A stretch of 64,000 bases of DNA from contig JAFVTT010000007.1 in the NCBI GenBank assembly GCA_017503065.1, positions 1-64,000 of the forward strand, given 5' to 3'. The notes under the pieces are model-generated. The model was not told the DNA's origin. It ran no database searches and worked only from the letters and a program-made list of their open reading frames with translations. Source of the DNA: Bacteroidaceae bacterium (lineage in GTDB: Bacteria > Bacteroidota > Bacteroidia > Bacteroidales > Bacteroidaceae). Below, piece after piece: positions 49,778 to 59,430 of this stretch. Position 1 is the stretch's first letter. Each line of letters opens with the position of its first letter. Position numbers and translations under genes: made by a program.

Positions 49778-52700
49778 TTATTTCTTCATCCTCTCTTCAA
49801 CCCACTTGCGTGCGTTCACGAAGGCTTCCAGCCATGGAGTGCACTGGTCGGTGAGACGGCGCTCCTCGGGATAGTAGCCGCACTGCCATGGGAAGATTGT
49901 GCGTTCGGGGTGAGGCATGATGGCCAGATGACGGCCGTCGCCGCTACAGATCGCTGCCACGTCGTAGTCGGAACCGTTGGGGTTGCCGGGATAGCCAGTG
50001 TAACTGAACTTTGCCACCACGTTGTATTCGCTTTCTGCCTTGGGAAGACGGAACTTGCCCTCGCCGTGTGCCACCCATGTGCCGATCTTGAAACCGCCCA
50101 GCGAACCGAACATCACGCTCTTGTTCTCGGGTATGGTAAGTGCTACGAATGTGCTCTCGAACTTGTGGCTGTCGTTGTGCAGCATCTGTGCTGTCTCCTT
50201 GCGGTACTGGCTCAGACGCTTGCTGTCCAGGATGCTCTCGCCGTTGGCGGTGTCCAGAGACTTGTTGACCAGTCCCAGTTCTATCATCAACTGGCAACCG
50301 TTGCAGACGCCAAGACTCAGAGTGTCCTCGCGTGCATAGAACTTGTCCAATGCCTCCTTGGCCTTGGGGTTGTACAGGAATGCGCCTGCCCATCCCTTGG
50401 CACTGCCCAGAACGTCGCTGTTGGAGAAACCGCCGCAGAAGGCTATCACGTTCACGTCTTCCAGAGTCTCGCGTCCGGAGATGAGGTCGGTCATGGTAAC
50501 GTCCTTCACGTCGAAACCTGCCAGCCAGAAGGAGTATGCCATCTCGCGCTCGCTGTTGGTTCCCTTCTCGCGGATGACGGCGGCACGGATGCCGCTCTTT
50601 TCACGACGGTCGGGGTTGGCTCCGTACTGGCTCAACTTGCCGGTGAAGTCCTTGCCGAAGACGGGCTGTACGGGCATGCTCTTGTAGTTCTGGTAGCGCT
50701 CTGCTGCCTTGCCGTTGAAACTCTGCTTGCGGTCCAGCAGGTATGAAGTCTGGTACCAGATGTCGCGGTACTGGTCGATGTCCATTTTGATGCCCTGGCC
50801 AAGGTCGATGGTGCGCTCCTCGCAAACCTCGCCGATCTTGATGTAACCCACACCGGCATCCTCCAGAATCTTCTTCACGCGTGCACCGTTCTCGTCGCTT
50901 ACCTGAATTACCACACCGGGGTTCTCGGCAAAGAGGATCTTCACCAATGCATCCTGTGCGTCATTCTCGCCCTTGAACTTGCTCAGGTCGAGTTTCAGAC
51001 CACCTGTGGTGTTGGCAAAGCACATTTCCAGCAGACAGGTTGCCAGACCGCCGGCACTGATGTCGTGACCGGCAAGGATGAGACCCTCGCTGACGAGTTG
51101 CTGAACAGCCAGGAAGGCATCGCGGAAGTATTCGGGGTTCTGTACTGTGGGAACGTCGCTGCCCACCAGTCCCCAACTCTGGTTGAAGGCGCTGCCGCCC
51201 AGTTTCAGGGCATCGAAACTGAAGTCGATATGGTACAGACGGCTGCCTGCCCACTTGCCCTTCACCTGCTTCAGCACGGGAGAGACGATCTTCTTTATGT
51301 CGCTGACCTCGCCGCCTGCGCTTACAATTACGGTACCGGGACTTACCACCTTGTCGCCGTTGGGATACTTCTGGGTCATGCTCAGAGAGTCCTTGCCGGT
51401 GGGCACGTTGATCTGCAGGGCGCAGCAGAAGTCGCTCAATGCCTTAACGGCACTGTACAGGCGTGCGTCCTCGCCCTCCTGTGCACGGCAGGGCCACATC
51501 CAGTTGGCGCTCAGGCTGATGCTGTCCATGGCACTTGCACCCTTCTCGTCCTCTATGGCAAGGGGTGCCCATACCAGGTTGGTCAGTGCCTCTGCCACTG
51601 CCAGCACGCTGCCTGCTGCAGGGTTGGCCAGTGCTGCCTGGGGTGCATGACCCAGTGCGGTGGCAATACCCTTCTCGCCACGGTAGTCGAGAGCCACGGC
51701 ACCGCAGTCGCTCAGGGGCAACTGCAATTCGCCCTGACACTGCTGGCGTGCCACGCGGCCGCTGACGCAACGGTCCACCTTGTTGGTCAGCCAGTCCTTA
51801 CATGCAACGGCCTCCAGGGGCAGTAGGTTCTTAAGGTATGTCTCTATCTGCGCAGGATCAATGTCCTTCTTGTCGCTGTATGTGCGCTCCACGGTCTTGT
51901 CCACCATGATGGTCTTGGGAGACGAACCGAACATCTGCTCTACGGCCAGGTCAAAGGGACGTACGCCGTCGGCCTGCTCGAAGGTGAAGCGGTGGTCGCC
52001 TGTTGTCTCGCCCACGGTGTACATGGGGGCACGTTCGCGCTCGGCAATGCGGCGCACATGCTCTATGGCCTTTTCGTCAATGAGCAGACCCATGCGCTCC
52101 TGGCTCTCGTTGGCAATGATTTCCTTGGCAGAGAGTGTCTTGTCGCCGATGGGCAGTTTGTCCATGTGGATGATACCGCCACACTCCTCGACAAGTTCGC
52201 TCAGACAGTTCACGTGTCCTGCAGAACCATGGTCGTGGATGCTGACGATGGGGTTGTTGTCCTCCTCGCACAGGGCACGTACCACGTTGTAGGTGCGCTT
52301 CTGCATTTCGGGGTTGGCACGCTGCACGGCGTTCAACTCGATGCCGCTGCTATAACGGCCGGTCTCCACGGAACTTACGCTGCCGCCACCCAGACCGATG
52401 CGGTAGTTCTCACCTCCCATCACCACAACCTTGTTGCCAGGTTGGGGCTGGCCTTTCAGACAGTCGCGCTTTGTGCCGTAGCCCACACCGCCTGCAAGCA
52501 TGATAACCTTGTCATAGGCGTATCTCTCCTGGCTGCCCTCCTCGTTGTGCTCGAAAGTCAGTACGGAACCGCAGATGAGGGGCTGGCCGAACTTGTTGCC
52601 GAAGTCGCTGGCACCGTTGGAGGCCTTTATGAGAATCTGCTCGGGAGTCTGGTACAGCCACTCGCGTACGGGCAATATCTTTTCCCATTGCTTCAGGCTT

Positions 52701-53623
52701 GCATCGTGCTCAGCACTTACGGCATCGCCCTGCAGGCGTGAGTAACTGGTCATGTACACAGCCGTACCTGCAATGGGCATGGAACCTACACCACCGCCCA
52801 TACGGTCGCGTATCTCACCGCCGCTACCGGTTGAAGCACCGTTGAAAGGCTCCACGGTGGTGGGGAAGTTGTGGGTCTCGGCCTTCAGTGAGATTACGCT
52901 CTCCACCTCCTTCACCTGATAGTAGTCTGGCTCGGCATGGGTGGCAGGCGCGAAGAGTTCCACCTTGGGACCCTGGCTGAACGCCACGTTGTCCTTGTAG
53001 GCAGAGAGTATGCGGTTGGGGTTCTCCTGTGTGGTCTTCTTGATCATCTGGAACAGGCTGCTCTCCTTCTCTTCACCGTCGATGATGAAGGTTCCGCCGA
53101 AAATCTTGTGACGGCAGTGCTCGCTGTTGATTTGTGCGAAACCGAATACCTCGGAGTCTGTCAGGGGACGGCCCAACTGGCCCTCCACCTTGTGCAGGTA
53201 TTCAATCTCTTCTGCGCTCAGTGCCAGACCTTCCTGTTCGTTGTATGTCTCCAGGTCGGTAATCTCCACAATGGGCTGAGGTTCTATGTTCACGCGGAAC
53301 AGATTCTGGTCCAGACCGTTCTGGTACATGCGCTGAAGCATGGGGTCGAACTCGGCCTCCTCGTTCTGCACTGGGAAGTATTCCTCTATGCGTGCAATGC
53401 CCTGTACAGCCATGTTCTGTGTTATCTCCACGGCATTGGTGCTCCAGGGAGTTATCATTTCGCGGCGCGGACCCACGAAGCAACCTGCCAGACGGTCTGC
53501 TTCCAACATTTCGGCCTCGCCATACAGCCAGCACAACTTTTCTATCTCGGCCTTGGTCAGAACCTCGGCGCTTTCCGTAGCAATGATGGTCTGCTGCGGT
53601 GTCTTAAAGAAGGTAATTGCCAT
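49778..53623 (-). CDS. purL: phosphoribosylformylglycinamidine synthase (large single-chain PurL)
   Basis: The 1281-residue purine enzyme makes FGAM from FGAR, glutamine and ATP. The N-terminal and two FGAM synthase domains fill residues 1-1000 (GGGSVSSVETGRYSSGIELN, then a second AIRS half). A class I glutaminase occupies the last 260, with the active cysteine in GVCNGCQL near residue 1106 and MPHPERTIFPWQ at the end. ATG 53623 is chosen over 53650 because MAITFFKTPQQ is the conserved opening and a -7 box lies at 53652-53659. Confidence 0.98.
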   Translation of the reverse strand: MAITFFKTPQQTIIATESAEVLTKAEIEKLCWLYGEAEMLEADRLAGCFVGPRREMITPWSTNAVEITQNMAVQGIARIEEYFPVQNEEAEFDPMLQRMYQNGLDQNLFRVNIEPQPIVEITDLETYNEQEGLALSAEEIEYLHKVEGQLGRPLTDSEVFGFAQINSEHCRHKIFGGTFIIDGEEKESSLFQMIKKTTQENPNRILSAYKDNVAFSQGPKVELFAPATHAEPDYYQVKEVESVISLKAETHNFPTTVEPFNGASTGSGGEIRDRMGGGVGSMPIAGTAVYMTSYSRLQGDAVSAEHDASLKQWEKILPVREWLYQTPEQILIKASNGASDFGNKFGQPLICGSVLTFEHNEEGSQERYAYDKVIMLAGGVGYGTKRDCLKGQPQPGNKVVVMGGENYRIGLGGGSVSSVETGRYSSGIELNAVQRANPEMQKRTYNVVRALCEEDNNPIVSIHDHGSAGHVNCLSELVEECGGIIHMDKLPIGDKTLSAKEIIANESQERMGLLIDEKAIEHVRRIAERERAPMYTVGETTGDHRFTFEQADGVRPFDLAVEQMFGSSPKTIMVDKTVERTYSDKKDIDPAQIETYLKNLLPLEAVACKDWLTNKVDRCVSGRVARQQCQGELQLPLSDCGAVALDYRGEKGIATALGHAPQAALANPAAGSVLAVAEALTNLVWAPLAIEDEKGASAMDSISLSANWMWPCRAQEGEDARLYSAVKALSDFCCALQINVPTGKDSLSMTQKYPNGDKVVSPGTVIVSAGGEVSDIKKIVSPVLKQVKGKWAGSRLYHIDFSFDALKLGGSAFNQSWGLVGSDVPTVQNPEYFRDAFLAVQQLVSEGLILAGHDISAGGLATCLLEMCFANTTGGLKLDLSKFKGENDAQDALVKILFAENPGVVIQVSDENGARVKKILEDAGVGYIKIGEVCEERTIDLGQGIKMDIDQYRDIWYQTSYLLDRKQSFNGKAAERYQNYKSMPVQPVFGKDFTGKLSQYGANPDRREKSGIRAAVIREKGTNSEREMAYSFWLAGFDVKDVTMTDLISGRETLEDVNVIAFCGGFSNSDVLGSAKGWAGAFLYNPKAKEALDKFYAREDTLSLGVCNGCQLMIELGLVNKSLDTANGESILDSKRLSQYRKETAQMLHNDSHKFESTFVALTIPENKSVMFGSLGGFKIGTWVAHGEGKFRLPKAESEYNVVAKFSYTGYPGNPNGSDYDVAAICSGDGRHLAIMPHPERTIFPWQCGYYPEERRLTDQCTPWLEAFVNARKWVEERMKK

Positions 53624-53651
53624 ATCTTTTTCTGATAAATATATTTGCACA

Positions 53652-53659
53652 CAAAGTTA
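53652..53659 (-). promoter_or_regulatory. -7 element of the purL promoter
   Basis: TAACTTTG on the minus strand, 28 bp before ATG 53623. It overlaps the longer purL frame and so rules out the upstream start codon. Confidence 0.6.
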
Positions 53660-53743
53660 CACTTTTTTCGCCAAAGGGACATCATGTTAGTTGCAGACTT
53701 TAAGAAAAAAAAGTGTTTTCTTGTTTTTTTCAAAAAAATGTAC

Positions 53744-53777
53744 GTACTTTGCACCGAATCTACCTGTTGTGCAGGTG
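53744..53777 (+). promoter_or_regulatory. likely promoter and leader dyad of the second sigma gene
   Basis: GTACTTTG at 53744-53751 resembles the -7 box, followed by the dyad ACCTG-TTGTG-CAGGT at 53763-53777 near the predicted start. Leader to the sigma ATG is about 95 nt. Confidence 0.45.
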
Positions 53778-53855
53778 GAAATTGACGTTTAACTATTAAA
53801 AACCAAATAAGCCTATAGACGACAACTCTACTCCAAAATAGATTTTACAAGAAGT

Positions 53856-54446
53856 ATGAGTAAGTATGCTACAATGTCCGACCATCAGTTGGTGGAATTG
53901 TATGAACAGGGTATTGATGAGGTTTTTGATGTGTTGCTACATAGAAATCAAGAGCACCTTTTTGCCTATATTATGCGTCTGACACAGGATGTGGACAGAG
54001 CGAATGATGTATTCCAGGAAACTTTCATGAAGGCTATCGTATGCATACGTAGCCACCAGTATAGAACTACCGGTAAATTTTCGGCTTGGCTCATGCGTAT
54101 TGCCCACAATCTTGTGATAGATACCGTGCGCACCAACAGGAACATTTCCCAGTTGGACGAGGAGGTCCAGAATGATGCTATATATAACAATATGAACCTT
54201 TCAGAGGAATGTCACGAGGCAGAGATGCTTCGCATGGCAGATGCACAGACTTTGGCCAAAATGATAGAAAGGCTACCGTTGGTTCAGCAGGAGATTGTGC
54301 ACCTGAGATTTTACGAGGACCTCTCGTTCAAGGAAATAGCACAAGTAACCAACGTGAGCATCAATACCGCTTTGGGACGCATGCGATATGCAACTCTGAA
54401 TCTGAGGAAGATGATAGAGGATTACTCTCTGGACTTGGCGGTGTAG
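53856..54446 (+). CDS. ECF-type RNA polymerase sigma factor
   Basis: The 196-residue protein has region 2 (MRLTQDVDRANDVFQETFMK, then SAWLMRIAHNLVIDTVRTNR) and region 4 (QQEIVHLRFYEDLSFKEIAQ, then VSINTALGRMRYATLNLRKM). No anti-sigma gene is adjacent, unlike the factor at 41540-42022, so it may respond to its own level or to an unlinked partner. It is divergent from purL and convergent with the CLC gene. Confidence 0.93.
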   Translation: MSKYATMSDHQLVELYEQGIDEVFDVLLHRNQEHLFAYIMRLTQDVDRANDVFQETFMKAIVCIRSHQYRTTGKFSAWLMRIAHNLVIDTVRTNRNISQLDEEVQNDAIYNNMNLSEECHEAEMLRMADAQTLAKMIERLPLVQQEIVHLRFYEDLSFKEIAQVTNVSINTALGRMRYATLNLRKMIEDYSLDLAV

Positions 54447-54619
54447 GAAACCGATTACTGCGGACGGTATTCTCTGGCAAACCTTTTGATATTCTCCAGA
54501 ATTTCCTGTTTGGGTAAAAAAGTGGGTTGGGGTAGAGGTAGTGGCATAGGCAGACGATTTTATTTCTGTATTGTCAACGGTTCAGAGTTTTCCAACTGTT
54601 CATTCTTATAACGCATAAC

Positions 54620-54656
54620 GGCCTCCCGATATTGTACAGGAGGCCATTTATTTTTG
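54620..54656. terminator. bidirectional terminator, sigma/CLC convergent gap
   Basis: GGCCTCC (54620-54626) pairs with GGAGGCC (54639-54645) over a 12-nt loop, with T-rich sequence to the right for the plus-strand transcript. The rest of the gap, 54447-54619, shows no gene and no 22-bp array. Confidence 0.7.
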
Positions 54657-54679
54657 TATGAATAGTGTTCTATGCCAAC

Positions 54680-56497
54680 TTAGTCTTGAGAATAGTCGGA
54701 AATGATCTTGCGGTAGATGGACAGTATGGTGCTCTTACGTATGAAACCAACGAAAGTTCCCTCTTGGTCAGCCACGGGCAGATTCCACGCACGAGTGCGG
54801 TCAAAGGTCTTGATAATAGAGTCCATGCTGTCGTTTACTCTCAGAATAGCCGGGGATTCGGCCATCAGTTGGGATACTCGGAAGCGGCAGAAGAGTTCCG
54901 GACGGAAAACAAGATGGCGTATATCGTCCATGCGCAGGATACCTATCAGTTGCATCTGTCTGTTCACCACAGGGAAGACGTATCCTTTGCTGGTGGCAAC
55001 GAGGTTGGCAACATCCCCTAAGGTCTGGTCGGGATACAGAACCTTGTCGCTCTTCTCTATGACGGAATCCATGCTCATCAGCGTGAGGATGGAACGGTCT
55101 GTATGGTGAGTGAGCAGTTCGCCCCTTTGTGCCAGACGCATGGCATAGATGCTGTGAGGTTCGAAGAGTTTTATGGTCAGGTAGGCCACCACGGCCACCA
55201 TCATCAAAGGCATGAACATACCGTATCCTCCTGTAAGTTCGGCAATGAGGAAGATACCGGTAAGGGGTGCGTGCATCACACCGCTCATCAGTCCGCACAT
55301 GCCCAGCATGGCAAAGTTGCACTCGGGTACCTGTATGCCCAGGATGCCGTAGATGTTCCACAGACGGGCAAAGACGAAACCGGCAATGCAGCCGAGAAAC
55401 AATGAGGGAGCGAAGATACCGCCACAACCGCCGCCGCCGTTAGTGGCCGTGGAGGCAAATACTTTCGTTAGGATTACCAATATAAGATATGGTATGAGCA
55501 TACGTGCATGTCCGGCAAAGAACGAGCCGTTCATAGCCTCCTGCCAGTCTTCCATGCCCTTGCCGTTCAGCAGCAGTTCTATTAGGGTGTAACCTTCACC
55601 GTATAGCGAGGGAAACAGGAAGATAAGTATACTCAGCATGGCGCCGCCGAAGAGGAACTTCTTGTGAGGAACGGCAAGACGGCGGAAAATACCCTCCAGC
55701 CAGTTCATGGTGCGGGTGAAATAAAGAGCAACCAAGCCGCATGCCACACCCAAAGCCAGATATGCCGGGATACGGTTTACGGAGAATGCGTTGTTCAGGT
55801 GGAACTCGAATATGGAATCCATGCCTGACAGGGTAAATGTTACGGCGGCCGCGGTAACGCAACTTACCAGCAAGGGCAGGAGCGAACCCATGGTGAGGTC
55901 AATCATCAGTACCTCCAACACGAAGACAAGGCCTGCAATGGGGGCCTTGAATATTCCGGCCACGGCACCTGCAGCACCGCATCCCACCAGAAGCATCATG
56001 TGACGGTTGGAGAGGTGGAACATGCGTCCTAGGTTACTTCCTATGGCACTTCCGGTAAGTACGATTGGAGCCTCGGCTCCCACACTGCCGCCGAAACCGA
56101 TGGTGACGGCAGAGGCCAGTACGGAGGTGAAGGTGTTGTGCAGTTTTATCTTGCTCTTGTTGCGGGCAATGGCAAAGAGAATCTTCGTTACGCCATGACT
56201 GATGTCGTCCCTGACGATGTATCGGATGAATAGCAAGGTCAGTCCGATACCCACAACGGGGAAGATGAGGTAGAGCCAGTTGGCTCCGGTGGTGGAGAAA
56301 CTGTATGTGAGCAGATGTTCGATTGTGTGGATAATCCACTTCAGTGTCCATCCGGCCAAGGCAGTAAAGATGCCCACCGCAAAACTGATGAGCAACACGA
56401 AACGTTCGTCGTTGATCTTCTCTCTGTGGCGTCGGCGCCATTTCAAGAGTCCTGCCGCAATGTTGCGCAGAAGGGGATGTCTGTGTGGTGAGTTCAT
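54680..56497 (-). CDS. CLC-type chloride channel or exchanger with CBS domains
   Basis: The 605-residue protein has the CLC membrane fold (about residues 30-450). The gating-glutamate motif reads GSVGAEAP in place of the common GREGP, the second selectivity motif is GGIFAPSLF, and the fold has the usual helix-rich length. A pair of CBS domains fills about residues 470-600 (DVANLVATSKGYVFPVV, MDSIIKTFDRTRAWNLPVAD) and usually binds adenine nucleotides. The glutamate is kept, so it may be an exchanger; ion choice cannot be proven. Convergent with the sigma gene; tsaC follows upstream. Confidence 0.93.
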   Translation of the reverse strand: MNSPHRHPLLRNIAAGLLKWRRRHREKINDERFVLLISFAVGIFTALAGWTLKWIIHTIEHLLTYSFSTTGANWLYLIFPVVGIGLTLLFIRYIVRDDISHGVTKILFAIARNKSKIKLHNTFTSVLASAVTIGFGGSVGAEAPIVLTGSAIGSNLGRMFHLSNRHMMLLVGCGAAGAVAGIFKAPIAGLVFVLEVLMIDLTMGSLLPLLVSCVTAAAVTFTLSGMDSIFEFHLNNAFSVNRIPAYLALGVACGLVALYFTRTMNWLEGIFRRLAVPHKKFLFGGAMLSILIFLFPSLYGEGYTLIELLLNGKGMEDWQEAMNGSFFAGHARMLIPYLILVILTKVFASTATNGGGGCGGIFAPSLFLGCIAGFVFARLWNIYGILGIQVPECNFAMLGMCGLMSGVMHAPLTGIFLIAELTGGYGMFMPLMMVAVVAYLTIKLFEPHSIYAMRLAQRGELLTHHTDRSILTLMSMDSVIEKSDKVLYPDQTLGDVANLVATSKGYVFPVVNRQMQLIGILRMDDIRHLVFRPELFCRFRVSQLMAESPAILRVNDSMDSIIKTFDRTRAWNLPVADQEGTFVGFIRKSTILSIYRKIISDYSQD

Positions 56498-56527
56498 CTT
56501 GCTCCTGTAGTTCTGATGTCCTGCTTG

Positions 56528-57094
56528 TTATCTTATTATCTTCACGCTACAATCCTGTCCCAACTTTATGATTCGGCTGGGAGTCCCGGGTATGTTGTCG
56601 CCTCGGCGGAAGGAACAGATATAATCCACCTGCGACTTTATCTCCTCGCTGATTTCGCGGAAGGTGCGTGCGGTGGGTTCTCCGCTGATGTTGGCGCTGG
56701 TGCTCACAAGAGGTTTCTGCAGGCGGTAGCAGATGTCGTGCGAGAACTGGTCGCGTGTAACGCGCATTCCCAGCGAACCGTCCTCGGCAATGAGGCTTGG
56801 TGCCACACCTTCGGCTCCGTCCAGAATGACCGTTACCGGCGAGTCGGCGGCATCGAAGATGTCCCATGCCACGTCGGGGATGTTGCGGAAGTAGCGTTGT
56901 ATGCGGTCGGCCTTGTCCACAAGGCACAACATTGATTTCGCATCTTCACGCTGTTTGATTTCATAGATGCGGCGCACGGCCTCTTCGTTGGTAGCGTCGC
57001 AACCAATGCCCCATACCGTGTCGGTGGGGTAAAGGATTACACCGCCCTTGCGCAAGCATTCCACGGCTTGCTTTATGTCTATTTCGCAATTCAT
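56528..57094 (-). CDS. tsaC: threonylcarbamoyl-AMP synthase (TsaC/YrdC family)
   Basis: The 188-residue protein is the single-domain YrdC type, with PTDTVWGIGCDATNEEAV, IKQREDAKSMLCLV and SLGMRVTRD segments and the STSANISGEPTAR signature. It makes the threonylcarbamoyl-adenylate used for the t6A modification of tRNAs that read ANN codons. It lies between the CLC gene and prfC in the same direction. Confidence 0.95.
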   Translation of the reverse strand: MNCEIDIKQAVECLRKGGVILYPTDTVWGIGCDATNEEAVRRIYEIKQREDAKSMLCLVDKADRIQRYFRNIPDVAWDIFDAADSPVTVILDGAEGVAPSLIAEDGSLGMRVTRDQFSHDICYRLQKPLVSTSANISGEPTARTFREISEEIKSQVDYICSFRRGDNIPGTPSRIIKLGQDCSVKIIR

Positions 57095-57124
57095 AGGCTT
57101 TTGTATTAAGGGGTTTAGGCCATG

Positions 57125-57187
57125 TTTTCTAGTTTTTCTAGTCTTCCTAGTTTGTCTAGTTTATCTAGTTTGTCTGGTCTTTCTGGT
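57125..57187. repeat. 9-bp tandem array between tsaC and prfC
   Basis: Seven units of exactly 9 bp starting at 57125: ttttctagt twice, cttcctagt, ttgtctagt, ttatctagt, ttgtctggt, ctttctggt. It lies 20 bp past the prfC stop. Confidence 0.85.
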
Positions 57188-57206
57188 TCACCCTCCCTGG
57201 GGGGGC

Positions 57207-58805
57207 TTAGAACTCTGATGTGAAATGGAATTGCAGGTGCTCGAAGTCCTGCTGTGCCATGCTCAGCATATAGCCGCTGTCTGCCAGGAAAACGTCGCGT
57301 CCGTCGCGGTCCTTGGCCATGTACTGGTACTTGCGTTTCTTGAAGTTCTCCAGTTCCGCCTCGTAACCGGGTTCGCAGGAAATCCAGCATGCCTTGTGCA
57401 GATGCACGGGTTCCCAACGGCACTTGGCACCGTATTCGTTCTCCAGGCGGTATTGGATAACCTCGAACTGCAACTGGCCTACCGTGCCGATAATCTTGCG
57501 GTTGTTGAACTGGTTCACGAACAACTGCGCCACACCCTCGTCCATCAACTGGTTGATGCCCTTTTCCAACTGCTTGGTCTTCATGGGGTCGGCATTCTCA
57601 ATGTACTTGAACATCTCGGGAGAGAAGGAGGGCAGACCGCGGAAATGGAGTTGCTCGCCCTCGGTGAGAGTGTCGCCTATCTTGAAGATGCCGTTGTCGG
57701 GCAAACCCACGATGTCGCCTGCCCAAGCCTCGTCGATGGTCTCCTTGCGCTGGGCCATGAACTGGGTGGGGCTGGAGAAACGTACCGTCTTGCCGTTGCG
57801 GATGTGCAGGTAGGGTGCATTGCGCACGAACTTGCCCGAGCACACCTTGCAGAAGGCAATGCAGGAACGGTGGTTGGGGTCGATGTTGGCGGTAATCTTG
57901 AAGATGAAGCCAGTGAACTTCTTCTCGTCGGGGTTAACCTCGCGTTCCTCCGCCATGACGGGGCGTGGTGCGGGGGCTATCTTGCAGAAACAGTCCAGAA
58001 GTTCCTGCACGCCGAAGTTGGTCAGTGCGGAACCGAAGAACACGGGAGCCAGCAGGGCTTCCTTGTACTCCTCCTCGTCGAAGGCGGGATATACGCCCTC
58101 TATCATTTCCAGATCCTCGCGCAGTTTCTCGGCATCGGTGTCGCCAACCCATTGGTTCAGTTCCTCGCTTTCTATGTCCACCTGCACCTTCTCCGTCACC
58201 TTCTGCTTGTTGGCCTGGAAGAGGTTCAGGTTCTGCTCGTAGATGTTGTACACACCCTTGAAGCGCTGACCCTGGTTGATGGGCCACGACAGGGGACGCA
58301 CGGCAATCTTCAGTTCCTCCTCCAGTTCGTCAAGCAGGTCGAATGGGTCGCGTCCCTCACGGTCCATCTTGTTGATGAAGATGATGACCGGGGTCTTCCG
58401 CATGCGGCACACCTCCATGAGTTTGCGTGTCTGTGTCTCCACGCCCTTGGCGCCGTCCACCACGATGATGGCGCTGTCCACGGCAGTCAGTGTGCGGAAG
58501 GTGTCCTCGGCGAAGTCCTGGTGGCCGGGGGTGTCCAGGATGTTTATCTTGTAGGGCTTGTCTGTGGGTGTGCCCTCGGGAGCATACTCGAACTCCATCA
58601 CCGAGGTGGTGACGGAGATACCGCGCTGCTTCTCTATCTCCATCCAGTCGGAGGTGGCGGTTTTCTTTATCTTGTTGCTCTTAACGGCACCGGCCACCTG
58701 TATCTGGCCGCCGAAGAGCAGGAATTTTTCCGTAAGCGTGGTCTTACCGGCATCGGGGTGGGCGATGATGGCAAAGGTGCGTCTGCGTAGTATTTCTTCA
58801 GTCAT
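57207..58805 (-). CDS. prfC: peptide chain release factor 3
   Basis: The 532-residue GTPase removes RF1/RF2 from the ribosome after termination. GTP motifs are HPDAGKTT (residues 16-23), [12 protein letters not shown] and [10 protein letters not shown]. The RF3 middle domain and the C-terminal KARKW-like segment are represented by [20 protein letters not shown]. Arrays of 9-bp repeats flank the gene on both sides (57125-57187 and 58825-58878). Confidence 0.97.
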   Translation of the reverse strand: MTEEILRRRTFAIIAHPDAGKTTLTEKFLLFGGQIQVAGAVKSNKIKKTATSDWMEIEKQRGISVTTSVMEFEYAPEGTPTDKPYKINILDTPGHQDFAEDTFRTLTAVDSAIIVVDGAKGVETQTRKLMEVCRMRKTPVIIFINKMDREGRDPFDLLDELEEELKIAVRPLSWPINQGQRFKGVYNIYEQNLNLFQANKQKVTEKVQVDIESEELNQWVGDTDAEKLREDLEMIEGVYPAFDEEEYKEALLAPVFFGSALTNFGVQELLDCFCKIAPAPRPVMAEEREVNPDEKKFTGFIFKITANIDPNHRSCIAFCKVCSGKFVRNAPYLHIRNGKTVRFSSPTQFMAQRKETIDEAWAGDIVGLPDNGIFKIGDTLTEGEQLHFRGLPSFSPEMFKYIENADPMKTKQLEKGINQLMDEGVAQLFVNQFNNRKIIGTVGQLQFEVIQYRLENEYGAKCRWEPVHLHKACWISCEPGYEAELENFKKRKYQYMAKDRDGRDVFLADSGYMLSMAQQDFEHLQFHFTSEF

Positions 58806-58824
58806 GTCTTGGGGGGATGTTTCT

Positions 58825-58878
58825 GTTTCTGGTATTCCTAGACAGTCTAGTATTTCTAGTATTTCTAGTCCGTCTAGT
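58825..58878. repeat. 9-bp tandem array between prfC and DUF4924 gene
   Basis: Six units of exactly 9 bp: gtttctggt, attcctaga, cagtctagt, atttctagt twice, ccgtctagt. It lies in the 81-bp gap between the DUF4924 gene and prfC. Confidence 0.85.
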
Positions 58879-58886
58879 CTATTATT

Positions 58887-59411
58887 CTATTGTTGTGGGT
58901 CGTACTTTTCTGCCAGCATGTTCAGCAGGGTGCTGATGGCGGATATGGCGGCGGATGTCTCTGCTCCGATGGGCTTGTTCTGCATGCGGAGCAGGGTAAT
59001 GCCGTAGAGGGCGTCCAGAGCGGTTTCCAACTCGGGCTTCATCTTGCCGTTGCCTTTGCCTCGGAGTTCCACTATGAAAGGCAGGGCCTTGTAGTAAGCG
59101 GCCTTGTAGATGGATTCCTGAGGGTCGGACAGGAGTTCGCGATGGCGGTCGGCCAGCAGGAATATTGTGTTACGGACAACCTGTACGTGTCCGCGTTCGC
59201 GGCATCCTTCCTCGTGCATCATGCGTGCGAGGCCGTCGTACCATTGCAGAGCCTGTTCCAACTCCTCGTCATCATAGTCGAAGCGTGGCAGGTACTCCTC
59301 TGCAATCTTCTGTATGTCGCAATCGTATGAACGAATGATGTCCTCCACCTGATACATGTAGAGGACATATGCCACGAGATTCTGTTTTCTAAGTTTCTTT
59401 GCTATTAGCAT
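58887..59411 (-). CDS. DUF4924 domain protein
   Basis: ATG 59411 is chosen because MLIAKKLRKQNLVAYVLYMYQ is the conserved opening; the frame extends 22 codons upstream. The 174-residue protein is helical, with VEDIIRSYDCDIQKIAEEYL and RERGHVQVVRNTIFLLADRH. Function is unknown; this is a Bacteroidetes-restricted family. It lies between a LysE exporter and prfC in the same direction. Confidence 0.85.
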   Translation of the reverse strand: MLIAKKLRKQNLVAYVLYMYQVEDIIRSYDCDIQKIAEEYLPRFDYDDEELEQALQWYDGLARMMHEEGCRERGHVQVVRNTIFLLADRHRELLSDPQESIYKAAYYKALPFIVELRGKGNGKMKPELETALDALYGITLLRMQNKPIGAETSAAISAISTLLNMLAEKYDPQQ

Positions 59412-59430
59412 TTTGTGGTGCTGAAAAGTG

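Noticed and set aside
49730..50746. 338-codon open frame on the plus strand
   Set aside because: Antisense of the purL 3' end; starts inside the intergenic hairpin.
57225..58790. 521-codon open frame on the plus strand
   Set aside because: It is the exact antisense of prfC. Codon bias of the real gene leaves an open mirror frame; no domain is recognisable.
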